NCBI RefSeq assembly: GCF_001293465.1
Contig: NZ_JSYZ01000003.1
Location: 155,875-219,874, forward strand
Direction: 5' to 3'
From: Pseudomonas asplenii
GTDB taxonomy: Bacteria > Pseudomonadota > Gammaproteobacteria > Pseudomonadales > Pseudomonadaceae
DNA: 64,000 bases
Shown here in pieces: positions 19,465-28,467 of the stretch. The first letter of the stretch is position 1, and every line of letters begins with the position of its first letter. The translations under genes were made by a program, and so were the position numbers. Under the pieces are notes generated by a model. It saw only the letters and a program-made list of their open reading frames with translations. It searched no databases and was not told where the DNA came from.

Positions 19465-20571
19465 CTAGAAGAAGGTCACGTCGTCGCTGGCTGTCACCTG
19501 GGAGCGACCCTGTCGCTCCTCGTCGGTGGTGAAACGCTGGCGCTGGCGTTCGAGCCAGGCGGACGGATCGTTGAGGCTGACATCCTGTTGCTCGATGGCC
19601 TCAAGCAGGTGGGCGAGGTCGGTCTGGACATGGTCGAGCATCTGGTCGGTACGGTCCTGGAACTGCAGGTTGACCATGATTGCCTGGATGTCGGCCTGGG
19701 TTTCCCGGGCGTCCCGTTGTAGCAGGCGGGAGGCGTCGGTCAGTTCGCCGAGGTTGTCGCCCAGGCGCGTCATGACCTGGGTCACCGCCTGATTGAGGAA
19801 GTCGAGGTTGGCCTGTTCGCTGCTGCCCAACTCGGCGGCGGCGGTGATGGTGGTCTGGATCGCATGGTTGATCTCGCCGACCTTGGTGTCCATGCCCTGG
19901 CCGGTCTCGGCGGACAGGGTAGAGAGCTTGCGCACCTCGTCGGCGACCACCGAGAAGCCGCGGCCGTAGTCACCGGCCCGGGCTGCCTCGATGGCGGCGT
20001 TGAGGGCCAGCAGGTTGGTCTGGTTGGCGATCTCCTGGACACGCTTGGCCATCTGCTGCAACTGACTGGCGTAGTCGCCCAGGTGGCTGATGGTGTCGAG
20101 CAGTTCGTGCTGACGCTGGCTGCTGGCTTCGAACGACCGGGTCACTTCGCGCAGGCGCTCGTTGGCGTCACGCAGGCTTTCGCCGACGCCGCCGCTGCCG
20201 AGGACACCTTCGCAATTGTGCAGGCCACCTTCCAGGCGGGCAGCGATGCTGGCGAAGCGTTCGAACAGCTCGCCGATATTCGATTGCAGCAGGTGGCGGC
20301 TCTGGCCGATGCCATCGTTCCAGGCCGGGGCGATCACTGGCAGGAGGGTTTGCAGTTCGGCCGGTGCAGTGACGGTATCAGGATGTGGCGTAAGGGAGGG
20401 GGCGGCGGGGATGTTCGGCGATTTGCCGATCTGCCGGGCGACGGTGGCGATGGCGATCAGCGCCAGGCCGGCGCCGTTGAGCAGAGGCTGGGCCAGAGAA
20501 AGCCCGATGGCACTTAGTGCGATCCCTGACCAGATTCCCAGATAAATCCGCATCCCCTGCTTCCATTGCAT
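19465..20571 (-). CDS. Short methyl-accepting signalling protein, first gene of the chemosensory operon
   Basis: 368 aa (or 362 aa from an inner ATG at 20553 preceded by GGAAG). Two closely spaced N-terminal membrane helices occupy residues ~7-50 and leave almost no periplasmic sensor. The MCP tip motif [20 protein letters not shown] and the ADEVRKLS segment are intact. After the hairpin comes a distinctive segment ([17 protein letters not shown]) and a conserved-looking acidic-aromatic tail ending DDVTFF. It may sense the membrane or cytoplasm, or serve as a docking hub; the signal is unknown. Confidence 0.85.
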   Translation of the reverse strand: MQWKQGMRIYLGIWSGIALSAIGLSLAQPLLNGAGLALIAIATVARQIGKSPNIPAAPSLTPHPDTVTAPAELQTLLPVIAPAWNDGIGQSRHLLQSNIGELFERFASIAARLEGGLHNCEGVLGSGGVGESLRDANERLREVTRSFEASSQRQHELLDTISHLGDYASQLQQMAKRVQEIANQTNLLALNAAIEAARAGDYGRGFSVVADEVRKLSTLSAETGQGMDTKVGEINHAIQTTITAAAELGSSEQANLDFLNQAVTQVMTRLGDNLGELTDASRLLQRDARETQADIQAIMVNLQFQDRTDQMLDHVQTDLAHLLEAIEQQDVSLNDPSAWLERQRQRFTTDEERQGRSQVTASDDVTFF

Positions 20572-20943
20572 AGCTCAAGTGGCGCGGATCATATCGGTAG
20601 CATATTGATATCAGTATCGGGATAACCCTTAATCCTGCGGGGCTTCAGGCACGGTATTTCGGGTCGGGAAGGTGTTCTGGAACTGACTGGTCGGGCAGGT
20701 ATTTGACTCATCATCCAATAACGGCGCCGCTTCCTGGCGTCACGACGAAATGGCTCTAGCCGGGACCTTCTAGGAATTAGCCCTAAGGTATTTTGCCGTG
20801 TGCGGATGTAATTGAATGTTACGGGCCGTTGATTCCGGGGGTGGGCTGGTCGGTAGTGGCAGCGGCGGGTGGATGGCCGCTCCCTGGCTTAAGCGTAGCG
20901 CCTGAGCAACGCGGCCCCTGGATGAGGGGCCGCGAGGCAAGGG
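20572..20943. other. Intergenic region upstream of the chemosensory operon
   Basis: About 370 bp without a gene. It must hold the minus-strand promoter of the ten-gene che operon, but I see no clear sigma-70 or sigma-28 match. The only firm structure is the GC-rich hairpin at 20911-20933, listed separately. Confidence 0.5.
20911..20933 (-). terminator. GC-rich hairpin after the small membrane peptide gene
   Basis: GCGGCCCC and GGGGCCGC form a perfect 8-bp stem with a 7-nt loop, about 10 nt beyond the stop of the minus-strand small ORF. There is no long T-run, so it is either a weak terminator or an RNA 3'-end stabiliser. Confidence 0.55.
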
Positions 20944-21018
20944 TCAATGCACGAACAGGGCGATGAGGATGATCACCGGGATCGGTACACCCAGAAAGAA
21001 CAGTAGAAGTGAGCGCAT
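20944..21018 (-). CDS. 24-residue hydrophobic membrane peptide
   Basis: The peptide MRSLLLFFLGVPIPVIILIA followed by LFVH is one membrane-spanning helix with a Pro-Ile-Pro kink. Two ATGs lie six bases apart; only the inner one has GAGGAG at the ideal ~7 nt spacing. The gene starts 16 bp after the stop of the 300-residue membrane protein, on the same strand, so the two are likely co-transcribed. The strong ribosome-binding site and hairpin after the stop argue it is translated. Function unknown. Confidence 0.65.
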   Translation of the reverse strand: MRSLLLFFLGVPIPVIILIALFVH

Positions 21019-21034
21019 TTTCATTCTCCTCGGG

Positions 21035-21937
21035 TTAGTGCAGGGGCGCGGTGTGGGTCTGGTATTCGGTGCCTTGCAGGTAGACCACACCATCGCGCTG
21101 GCGGCCGCCGAAGGTTGCCGCCAGGCTGGCGAAGAAGGCGCCGATCAGCAGGGCGATGAACATCCACAGGGTTGACCAGGCCGCGGCCTTGGCTGCCTGG
21201 TCGGCTACCTGCCTGGCGCTGTCCACGGCCTGGCGGGCCTGGGCATAGACCTGGTCGACACGCTGTTCGGCCTGGACCCGGCTGAGGTTGGTGCGCTGGG
21301 CCACCAGTTGCGCCAGGTAGGCACGGTCCTCGACGCTCAACTGCCCATTGCCCAGGCTGTGCACGAAGATCCGGGTGGCCACGGCGTGGGCGGCGTCCTC
21401 GCTCACCGCTGCGGGGCGGTCGTCGCGAAACAGCAGGTCGATGAAGTAGTCGGAACCACTGCCCTGGCGGGCATCGCTGCCGAGGCTGCTGGCGGCACCG
21501 GCGGCGACGGTGGCCCCGGCCTTGGCACCACCGCCGAGGACGCCACTGACGGAGCCGGCCGCCAGTGTCGCCATGAGCAGGGTCGCGACGGCCCAGGCGA
21601 GAAAGCCATGGGCGGTGTCACGGAAGTAGACCTCGTCGCCATGCACGTTGGCCCACTTCACGCGCAGTCGGCCGGCGAGATAACCGCCCATCCCCGCAGC
21701 GAGGATTTGCGTGAGAGCCAGCCAGATGATCGCCCAGATACCCAGGCCCTTGGCGCTGATACCTTCGCCCGACCAGGGCGAGATGGCGGCCAGACCCAGC
21801 CCGGAGCCGAGCATCAGCAGCAGCAGGGACAGTGCGGCGGCGGCGGCGGCCCCGGCGAAGATCGCCGTCCAGGAGACTCCCGAGTGGTTCGAGGGGTCGT
21901 GTAATGCGGCAGGATGAATTTCAGCGTTCCCGATCAT
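21035..21937 (-). CDS. Uncharacterised membrane protein (annotated elsewhere as PhnA-like)
   Basis: 300 aa. Hydrophobic helices lie at ~22-50 (VSWTAIFAGAAAAAALSLLL), ~65-90 (IWAIIWLALTQILAAGMGGY), ~110-160 and near the C-terminus (STLWMFIALLIGAFFASLAA). A soluble region between helices three and four is rich in Arg/Gln/Ala and probably a helical hairpin. I recognise it as a family common in pseudomonads, but its function is not established; the PhnA label does not imply phosphonate chemistry. Confidence 0.7.
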   Translation of the reverse strand: MIGNAEIHPAALHDPSNHSGVSWTAIFAGAAAAAALSLLLLMLGSGLGLAAISPWSGEGISAKGLGIWAIIWLALTQILAAGMGGYLAGRLRVKWANVHGDEVYFRDTAHGFLAWAVATLLMATLAAGSVSGVLGGGAKAGATVAAGAASSLGSDARQGSGSDYFIDLLFRDDRPAAVSEDAAHAVATRIFVHSLGNGQLSVEDRAYLAQLVAQRTNLSRVQAEQRVDQVYAQARQAVDSARQVADQAAKAAAWSTLWMFIALLIGAFFASLAATFGGRQRDGVVYLQGTEYQTHTAPLH

Positions 21938-22131
21938 TGTTGTTGTGCTCCATCAGTGAGAGACCTACAGCCTTCACGGGGGAGATAGCAGCGGATGTGC
22001 CAAATCCTGCTTTGCTGAATAAGCAATCGATTCAAGGGGTTGGGACGGGGAGTGGATCTTGGGACCATGCAATCTGCATGGTCGGGCAGTTTGACGGCAG
22101 GCTTTCTGCACTGGCCGATGGGAGCGGCCGA

Positions 22132-22154
22132 GGGAGTGCTGTTGCAGCACTCCC
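22132..22154. terminator. Hairpin after the glycine-zipper gene
   Basis: GGGAGTGCTG and CAGCACTCCC form a perfect 10-bp stem with a 3-nt loop (22142-22144), about 12 bp beyond the stop of the minus-strand glycine-zipper gene. No T-run is obvious. Confidence 0.55.
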
Positions 22155-22166
22155 GGGTGAGGGGGC

Positions 22167-22613
22167 TCAGTCGCGCCAGTGGCGGTGTTTGCGGTGGCCA
22201 TAGGCATGGCCGCGGCCACGATGGCCGTCGCGATAATGGCGATCTTCGCGGTCGCTGGAATTGCCCATGTAGTTGCCCAGCGCACCGCCTGCGCCGCCGC
22301 CTGCCGCCGCGCCGATCAGGCTGCCGGTGGTGCCGCCCATGCTGCGGCCGATGACGTTGCCGCCGGCCGCGCCCAGTGCGCCGCCGATCGCCGCTTCACC
22401 ACGGCTGCGTTTGTCCGCGCCGACCGCACTGCCGCCTGCGCCGCCCAGGGCTGCGCCGATGGTCGAGCCGGTGTTGCCGCCCAGCGACTGACCGACCGCC
22501 GAACCGAGTACACCACCCAATGCGCCGCCGATACCGGCCTCAGTGGTACCTCCGGCGCAAGCCAGGCCACTGGCCAGGCTCAGGGACAACAAGAGAATCG
22601 ACGAGAACTTCAT
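22167..22613 (-). CDS. Glycine-zipper outer-membrane-associated small protein
   Basis: 148 aa. A signal peptide (SSILLLSLSLASGLACAGG) precedes ~90 residues of repeated glycine-zipper motifs (GGALGGVLGSAVGQSLGG, GGTTGSLIGAAAGG). The C-terminal ~35 residues are His/Arg-rich (GHRGRGHAYGHRKHRHW) and could bind metal or nucleic acid. A GAGAGG ribosome-binding site is present. Such proteins insert in or line membranes; no enzymatic role is expected. Confidence 0.8.
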   Translation of the reverse strand: MKFSSILLLSLSLASGLACAGGTTEAGIGGALGGVLGSAVGQSLGGNTGSTIGAALGGAGGSAVGADKRSRGEAAIGGALGAAGGNVIGRSMGGTTGSLIGAAAGGGAGGALGNYMGNSSDREDRHYRDGHRGRGHAYGHRKHRHWRD

Positions 22614-22777
22614 TTGAGAGGAGCCTCCTAGGGATGACGGCGCGATCCTGAGGCTTGTGACAGTGGGCTTACAACGGAAATCCGACGAATAGCACGACCT
22701 GTATACAAAAAGATAACTTACTGATTTTACTAGGGAACTTAGTTGATTTTGGAAGGTCTGAGGCTACTTGAACCCCA

Positions 22778-23893
22778 TCATTTCGCGCCTTGTGCGCGCA
22801 CTGGAAGAGGCTGGCGCCGCTTCCAGAACGTCGATTCGCCCCAGCGTTTTTCCATCCCGTAGAACTGTTGCCGGTTGCCCAGGTAGGCGCTGTAGATCCG
22901 CCTGAGCAGATCCGCATAGGTGGGAAGGGCTTCGCGCTCACCATTGAGCGTGGCGTGCACGGCGCGAGCGCAATACTGGCCACAATAGAGCGCGGTGGCA
23001 ATGCCCTGGGACGACAGCGGATCGAAGGCCAGTGCCGCATCGCCTACGGCCGTCCAGTGTTCGCCGTGAAATTGCGAAAGCTGTCCGCTGGCGGCATCCA
23101 TGCCCTGGACGGAACTGCCGGGCTGGTAGCCGTGTTCACGACACAAGGCCGACAACAGGCGGGTATGAGCCAGTTGCTGCCACAGCCCATCGCCGCTCAG
23201 CAGCGTTTGGCGGTCGAGCAGGTCCAGGTCGCCGAGGAAGGTCACCAGCCGTTCCCCCGAGGGCAGCAGCACGCTGTACCACCAGCCGTTTTCCACCGCC
23301 TCGACCAGCGTGCGGCCATCGCGATCGGTGTCTTGCCGGCTATGCAGCAGCAGGTAGAAGGCGGTCAGCCGGTCTTCGACCTGGCGCTGGGCGCCCTGCT
23401 GACGGGCGAGTACCGCCGGGCGGCCGCCGGCGTCGATCAGCCAGCGGCATTCGGCCTGTCGCTCGCCGTCGGCGCTGGCCAGGCGCAGGCTGAAACCGGC
23501 CTCACGCGGTGTGGCGACCAGCCGGGTGGCTTCGTGGACCGCTACACCGAGCTGGCGTGCCGTGGCCCGCAACTGGGTGTCGAAGGCGAGGCGGTCCAAC
23601 TGGTAGCCGCGACCCTGGGTCTGAAAGATGAAATCGTCCATGTGCGGCTCGTCCGAGCCCCATACGGAAAGGTTGCCGTAGCTGGGACGGTGCCCGGCGG
23701 CGAGAAAGCCGTCGAGCACACCCAGGTCGGCGAGTAGCGAGCGGGCACGGGGCGGAAAGCCCTCGCCCACCCGGAAGCGCCCGATGGGCGCGGAGTCGGC
23801 CAGCAGCACCCGCCGACCCAGGCGCGCCAGGTTGATGGCGGTAGCCGAGCCGGCCGGGCCGCCGCCGACGATGGCGACGTCGTAGCGCTCCAT
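22778..23893 (-). CDS. lodB: LodB-like FAD-dependent oxidoreductase (tryptophan-halogenase-type flavoprotein)
   Basis: 371 aa. The dinucleotide-binding motif is VAIVGGGPAGSATAINLARL at the N-terminus. Later motifs include DAGGRPAVLARQ and the second FAD contact VGDAALAFDPLSSQGIATAL. In characterised systems LodB is required to form the cysteine tryptophylquinone cofactor of LodA. The ATG follows the lodA-like stop with no spacer, so the two are translationally linked; this pairing is the main evidence for role. The halogenase lysine of true tryptophan halogenases is not evident. Confidence 0.87.
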   Translation of the reverse strand: MERYDVAIVGGGPAGSATAINLARLGRRVLLADSAPIGRFRVGEGFPPRARSLLADLGVLDGFLAAGHRPSYGNLSVWGSDEPHMDDFIFQTQGRGYQLDRLAFDTQLRATARQLGVAVHEATRLVATPREAGFSLRLASADGERQAECRWLIDAGGRPAVLARQQGAQRQVEDRLTAFYLLLHSRQDTDRDGRTLVEAVENGWWYSVLLPSGERLVTFLGDLDLLDRQTLLSGDGLWQQLAHTRLLSALCREHGYQPGSSVQGMDAASGQLSQFHGEHWTAVGDAALAFDPLSSQGIATALYCGQYCARAVHATLNGEREALPTYADLLRRIYSAYLGNRQQFYGMEKRWGESTFWKRRQPLPVRAQGAK

Positions 23894-25909
23894 TTAGCGC
23901 GACCGTCTCCCGCCGCGTGGCGCCTGCTCGGCGTCTTCCTGGCTGCTGAAGTTGGCGCCCCGTGGTGGCCGTGGTGCCCCCGCGGTGTCGTCCGTCGGCG
24001 CGCCCGCCGCGACGAAGTCGGCAGCCAGCACCGGGCTGGCGAAGGTCTGGCTCGTGGGGATCTGCGGCCCGTAGCTGGCAACCATCATGGTGTTCGGATA
24101 GAGCGGGCTGTCGAAAACGTGCTTGCGCACTTCCAGCAGGCCCATGGAGCCGAAGATATCCACCATCGTGGTCATCTGCTTGGCGGTCGAGGTTTTCGGG
24201 CCTTCGACCAGCAGCGGGGCATTCCAGTTACTGCGATCGGCGAACGCGTCGAGACGCTGCTCGGGCTTGGTCGCAGGGTCGATGACCAGGGCATAGTCCG
24301 CGTCACTGAGTACCTGGTTGGGCACGCGCGCCGGCCAGAAGGTCGCGGTGAACGGACTGTAGTCTGGGTTGTAGCCACCTCGGCAATAGGCGGTGTCGGC
24401 CTGCCATGGCAAGCCCATCCAGCGGTTCAGGTCGCCGGGGCCTTGCCCGTACAACGGACCACCGACAGCCAGGGCCTGGGTCTGGTTCAGGGTTGGGCCG
24501 TAGTCCGGCTGGGGGCTGCCGGCCGGGCGCTGACGAATGCGCCAGGGCTTGGCGTAGAGCGGCAGATGGCGCATCGGCCAGGTCAGTTCGCAACCGGGGT
24601 GGAAAGCGTCGGCCAGGCAGAAGTCCAGGGCGGCGCGGTCAAGCATGGCTGGCTGCTCTGCCAGGGCTACCGAATCCAGATTGTCCGGGAGTGGGAGGCC
24701 GGGCCAGTCGGCCTCGAACTGGCCGTCAGCCCAGCGGCTGAGCGCCAGGTACTGTGTCTGGGTGATCGACGAGTTCTGGCGTGGGCTGGGGTTGTTCCCC
24801 AGCTCCATGTCATCGCCGTAGATCCAAGGCCAGGGCAGCGGGTTGTTGTCGGCAGGTTCAGGCAGGCGGAAGCTGTTGAGGATCTGTCGGCGGGTTTCCT
24901 GGAATACGTCGTAGTCTCCTGGTGCCGGTTTGTGCGCCAGCTTGGCGATGAAGGCCGGGTCTTCGAAGTTGTAGGGGCTGTTGTGGCCGAACTGGGTAGC
25001 GAAGCCCTGGTTGACCCACTGCAGGCCCGATAGACGTTGCAGGATCGGGTAGACATCCTGGCGGAAGGAGGTCGAGGTGTTCGGCTTCAGCCAGCCGGCC
25101 TGGATGAACAGGTCGTAGGTCAGGTCGTAGAGCGTGCGTACCGTCTTGACCTGGGGTGCATAGTTGGGCGGCGCGGTCACCACCCAGGCCGATTCGACCG
25201 GAATCGACCGGCCGCCGATGCTGACCTGGGCGCTGATCGGTCCATCGCTGGTGTCGTCGTACCAGCCATCGGCGTTGATGAAGCTGTTGTCGTCCTTGGG
25301 GTTGAAGATCGGCGTGTTCCGGGGCGAGGCCGATACACCGCGGCCGCCGAGGAACAGCAGGCGACCCTGGGCATCGGTGCGCAACTCACCCAGATACACT
25401 GGCACGCCTTCGTACTGGCCGTTGAACTCGACACCGGCCTGGTTCGTGCCGCGGATGCTTTGCAGGCCGCCGTCGATGGCCAGGGCTGCGCGGGCCTTGG
25501 GGTCCTTGATCTCGGCATTGCGCAGGGGCAGCACCTTGCTGGCGGCTTCGGGAATGTCCATCGCCAACTGCCACTGGTACCACTGCGCCTTGCGGTTGGC
25601 GACATGGGCCGACCAGGTGATCTCGGCGTCTTGCGCGGTCAGTTCGGCGACCACCTCTCCAGCCAGGTTGTAGCCATAGATGCGGAACTCGGCGGCCTGG
25701 CGCTTCAGTGCACCCTGGGCGTCCCGGTAGAAGCCCAGTGGCTCGGGCCGCGGCTCGGTCACCTGGGGGCCGATGAAGTAGTCCGATTCACTGTTGCCGA
25801 CCCGCGCCACGCCGATCGCGGGATGGATCGCGGCGCTGACGATGCGCTTGTCCTTGGGAGGGGTTTGGCTGCCGTGGTGATGCGGGGTATGGCCGGGGGT
25901 GATCGACAT
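23894..25909 (-). CDS. lodA: LodA/GoxA-like CTQ-dependent amino-acid oxidase
   Basis: 671 aa. The N-terminal block (HPAIGVARVGNSESDYFIGP) and the C-terminal WPARVPNQVLSDADYALV are hallmarks of the lysine epsilon-oxidase/glycine oxidase family. These quinoproteins oxidatively deaminate an amino acid and release H2O2, often making them antibacterial or biofilm factors. Candidate CTQ residues are Cys509 (DTAYCRGGY) with Trp525 or Trp562; Cys431 and Cys440 are alternatives I cannot exclude without alignment. No signal peptide; secretion would be non-classical. The last ~35 residues are low-complexity (Pro/Arg/Gly-rich). Substrate (lysine, glycine or other) is not predictable. Confidence 0.88.
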   Translation of the reverse strand: MSITPGHTPHHHGSQTPPKDKRIVSAAIHPAIGVARVGNSESDYFIGPQVTEPRPEPLGFYRDAQGALKRQAAEFRIYGYNLAGEVVAELTAQDAEITWSAHVANRKAQWYQWQLAMDIPEAASKVLPLRNAEIKDPKARAALAIDGGLQSIRGTNQAGVEFNGQYEGVPVYLGELRTDAQGRLLFLGGRGVSASPRNTPIFNPKDDNSFINADGWYDDTSDGPISAQVSIGGRSIPVESAWVVTAPPNYAPQVKTVRTLYDLTYDLFIQAGWLKPNTSTSFRQDVYPILQRLSGLQWVNQGFATQFGHNSPYNFEDPAFIAKLAHKPAPGDYDVFQETRRQILNSFRLPEPADNNPLPWPWIYGDDMELGNNPSPRQNSSITQTQYLALSRWADGQFEADWPGLPLPDNLDSVALAEQPAMLDRAALDFCLADAFHPGCELTWPMRHLPLYAKPWRIRQRPAGSPQPDYGPTLNQTQALAVGGPLYGQGPGDLNRWMGLPWQADTAYCRGGYNPDYSPFTATFWPARVPNQVLSDADYALVIDPATKPEQRLDAFADRSNWNAPLLVEGPKTSTAKQMTTMVDIFGSMGLLEVRKHVFDSPLYPNTMMVASYGPQIPTSQTFASPVLAADFVAAGAPTDDTAGAPRPPRGANFSSQEDAEQAPRGGRRSR

Positions 25910-26118
25910 GAGTGCTCTCCGCGTTCCGTGCTAAAGAGGATGTGCCCGACCTGCGGGCAGGATCCCTGGGCGGGTGCCGGTCAGCACCGTCGGATGAGGG
26001 CGTGAGGAGCACCGCCCGCAGACTCTAGTAAAGGGCTTGCGGTTTGTCGAATGGCTTTTTGCTATTACGGCGGGAGATTCCCCGGGCACCTCTGGCAAGG
26101 CGTCCGGGGTGGCTCGGA

Positions 26119-28467
26119 TCAACTGGCCTGGGCGAGGATCAGGCCGTTCTCGCTGGCCATTTCCAGGCGGATCGCGACGAACTTGGAGGTTGGTGTGTGG
26201 CTGCCGTCGCCGACGCTTTCCAGCGGCACCAGCGGGTTCACTTCCGGGTAGTAGGCGGCGGCCTGGCCGGCGGGGATGTCGAAGGCCAGCAGGGTGAAAC
26301 CCTTGACCCGGCGCTCGCGGCCGTCTTCCCAGAGCGACACGATGTCGACCTTCTGCCCCGGCTTGAAGCCCAGGCGGATGATGTCCGCCTCGTTGACGAA
26401 CAGCACCTCGCGCTGGCCCTTGACCCCACGGTAGCGGTCGTCGAGACCATAGATGGTGGTGTTGTACTGGTCGTGGGAACGCATCGACTGCAGGATCAGG
26501 TCCGGCTTCCTGCCCGTAGCGTGGGTGAGCTCGTGGATCAGGTCGCTCGGCAGGCCGTTGGAGCGGAAGTTCGCCCGGCCCGAAGGCGTGTTCCAGCGCC
26601 GGGCGCCGGCGGCGTTGCCCAGGTAGAAACCGCCCGGGTGCCCGATACGCTGGTTGAAGTCCTTGAAGCCGGGAATGGTGTCGGCGATCAGGTCGCGGAT
26701 GCGGTTGTAGTCGCCCACCAGCCAGTTCCAGTCCACCGGGTGCGAGCCGAGGGTCGCGGCGGCGATGCCGGCGATGATCGCCGGTTCCGAGCGCATCTGT
26801 TTCGACAGCGGCTGCAACTGGCCGTTGGAGGCGTGGACCATGCTGAACGAGTCTTCCACGGTCACCGCCTGGGTGCCTTCGGCCTGCAGGTCGATGTCGG
26901 TGCGGCCCAGGCACGGTAGGATCAGCGCTTCCTTGCCGTGGGTCAGGTGGCTGCGGTTGAGCTTGGTGCTGATCTGCACGGTCAGGTCACAGTTGCGCAG
27001 GGCTTCGAAGGTCCGCGGGCTGTCCGGGGTGGCCTGGGCGAAGTTGCCGCCGAGGCCGATGAACACCTTGGCGCGGCCCTCGAGCATGGCATGGATGGCT
27101 TCGACCACGTTATGGCCGTTGCTGCGCGGTACCTTGAACTGGAAGCGGCGTTCCAGGGCGTCGAGCAGGGCCACCGGTGGGCGCTCGTTGATGCCCATGG
27201 TGCGGTCGCCCTGCACGTTGCTGTGGCCGCGTACCGGGCACAGGCCTGCGCCCGGCCGGCCGATGTTGCCGCGCAGCAACATCAGGTTGGCGATTTCCTG
27301 GATGGTTGCCACCGAATGGCGGTGCTGGGTGATGCCCATGGCCCAGCACATGATGACGCTCTTGCTCTTGGCGTACATCCGCGCCGCCTGCTCGATTTCG
27401 ACCAGGGGCAGGCCCGATTGCGAGACGATCTGTGCCCATGGGGTTTCGTCGATGGCGGCCAGGTAGTCGAGCACGTTGGCGGTGTGTTCGTTGAGGAAGT
27501 CATGGTCGAACACCGACGGCTCGTTCGCCGCCTGGGCCTCGCGCTCCCATTGCAGCAGGAACTTGGCCATGCCGCGCAGCACGGCCATGTCGCCGCCCAG
27601 GGCCGGGCGGAAGTAGGCGGTGTTGGTCGGCTTGTTGCCGTTGGTGAGCATTTCCAGCGGGTGCTGGGGATGCTGGAAGCGCTCCAGGCCGCGCTCCTTG
27701 AGCGGGTTGATGCAGACCACCTGGGCACCGCGTTTCACGGCTTCACGCAGCGGTTCGAGCATGCGCGGGTGGTTGGTGCCGGGGTTCTGGCCCCAGACGA
27801 AAATCGCGTCGGCGTGTTCGAAGTCGTCGAAGGTCACGGTGCCCTTGCCGACCCCGACACTCTGCGCCAGGGCCACGCCGCTGGCCTCGTGGCACATGTT
27901 CGAGCAATCGGGGAAGTTGTTGGTGCCGAAGGCCCGGACGAACAGTTGATACAGGTACGCCGCCTCGTTGCTGGCCCGACCCGAGGTGTAGAACTCGGCC
28001 TGGTCGGGGCTGTCGAGGTTCAGCAGGTGCTTGGCGATCAGCGCGTACGCCGCGTCCCAACTGATGGGCTTGTAGCGGTCGGTGGTCGGGTCGTAGCTCA
28101 TCGGCTCGGTCAGGCGGCCCTGGTACTCGAGCCAGTAGTCGGACTGCTCGAACAGCGAGCTGACGCTGTGCTTGGCAAAGAACGCGGCATCCACCCGACG
28201 CTTGGTGGCTTCCCAGTTGACGGCCTTGGCGCCGTTCTCGCAGAACTTGACCATGCCGCTTTCCGGCGAGTCGCCCCAGGCGCAGCCGGGGCAGTCGAAG
28301 CCGCCGTTCTGGTTGGTCTTGAGCATCATGCGGATGTTCTTCAGCGCGTTGTCGCTGGTCAACCAGGCCTGGGCCACGCTGATCAGTGCGCCCCAGCCGC
28401 CGGCCGGACCCTTGTAGGGCTTGTAGCGTGGGGTCGGGATCTGGTCGGCTTGATTATGATTGCTCAC
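26119..28467 (-). CDS. FdhF/YdeP-family molybdopterin oxidoreductase (formate-dehydrogenase-alpha-like)
   Basis: 782 aa. A cysteine cluster at 59, 62 and 76 (FDCPGCAWGD, VKFCENGA) marks an N-terminal iron-sulfur region. Molybdopterin-guanine-dinucleotide-binding motifs follow (YTSGRASNEAAYLYQ, FVWGQNPGTNHPRML) and a C-terminal molydop_binding domain ends the protein. It starts at GTG with GGAGA 7 nt before it, overlapping the fdhD stop (GTGA). No selenocysteine codon is seen. The family member YdeP is linked to acid resistance in E. coli; formate as substrate is unproven. No partner beta or gamma subunit is encoded nearby. Confidence 0.88.
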   Translation of the reverse strand: MSNHNQADQIPTPRYKPYKGPAGGWGALISVAQAWLTSDNALKNIRMMLKTNQNGGFDCPGCAWGDSPESGMVKFCENGAKAVNWEATKRRVDAAFFAKHSVSSLFEQSDYWLEYQGRLTEPMSYDPTTDRYKPISWDAAYALIAKHLLNLDSPDQAEFYTSGRASNEAAYLYQLFVRAFGTNNFPDCSNMCHEASGVALAQSVGVGKGTVTFDDFEHADAIFVWGQNPGTNHPRMLEPLREAVKRGAQVVCINPLKERGLERFQHPQHPLEMLTNGNKPTNTAYFRPALGGDMAVLRGMAKFLLQWEREAQAANEPSVFDHDFLNEHTANVLDYLAAIDETPWAQIVSQSGLPLVEIEQAARMYAKSKSVIMCWAMGITQHRHSVATIQEIANLMLLRGNIGRPGAGLCPVRGHSNVQGDRTMGINERPPVALLDALERRFQFKVPRSNGHNVVEAIHAMLEGRAKVFIGLGGNFAQATPDSPRTFEALRNCDLTVQISTKLNRSHLTHGKEALILPCLGRTDIDLQAEGTQAVTVEDSFSMVHASNGQLQPLSKQMRSEPAIIAGIAAATLGSHPVDWNWLVGDYNRIRDLIADTIPGFKDFNQRIGHPGGFYLGNAAGARRWNTPSGRANFRSNGLPSDLIHELTHATGRKPDLILQSMRSHDQYNTTIYGLDDRYRGVKGQREVLFVNEADIIRLGFKPGQKVDIVSLWEDGRERRVKGFTLLAFDIPAGQAAAYYPEVNPLVPLESVGDGSHTPTSKFVAIRLEMASENGLILAQAS

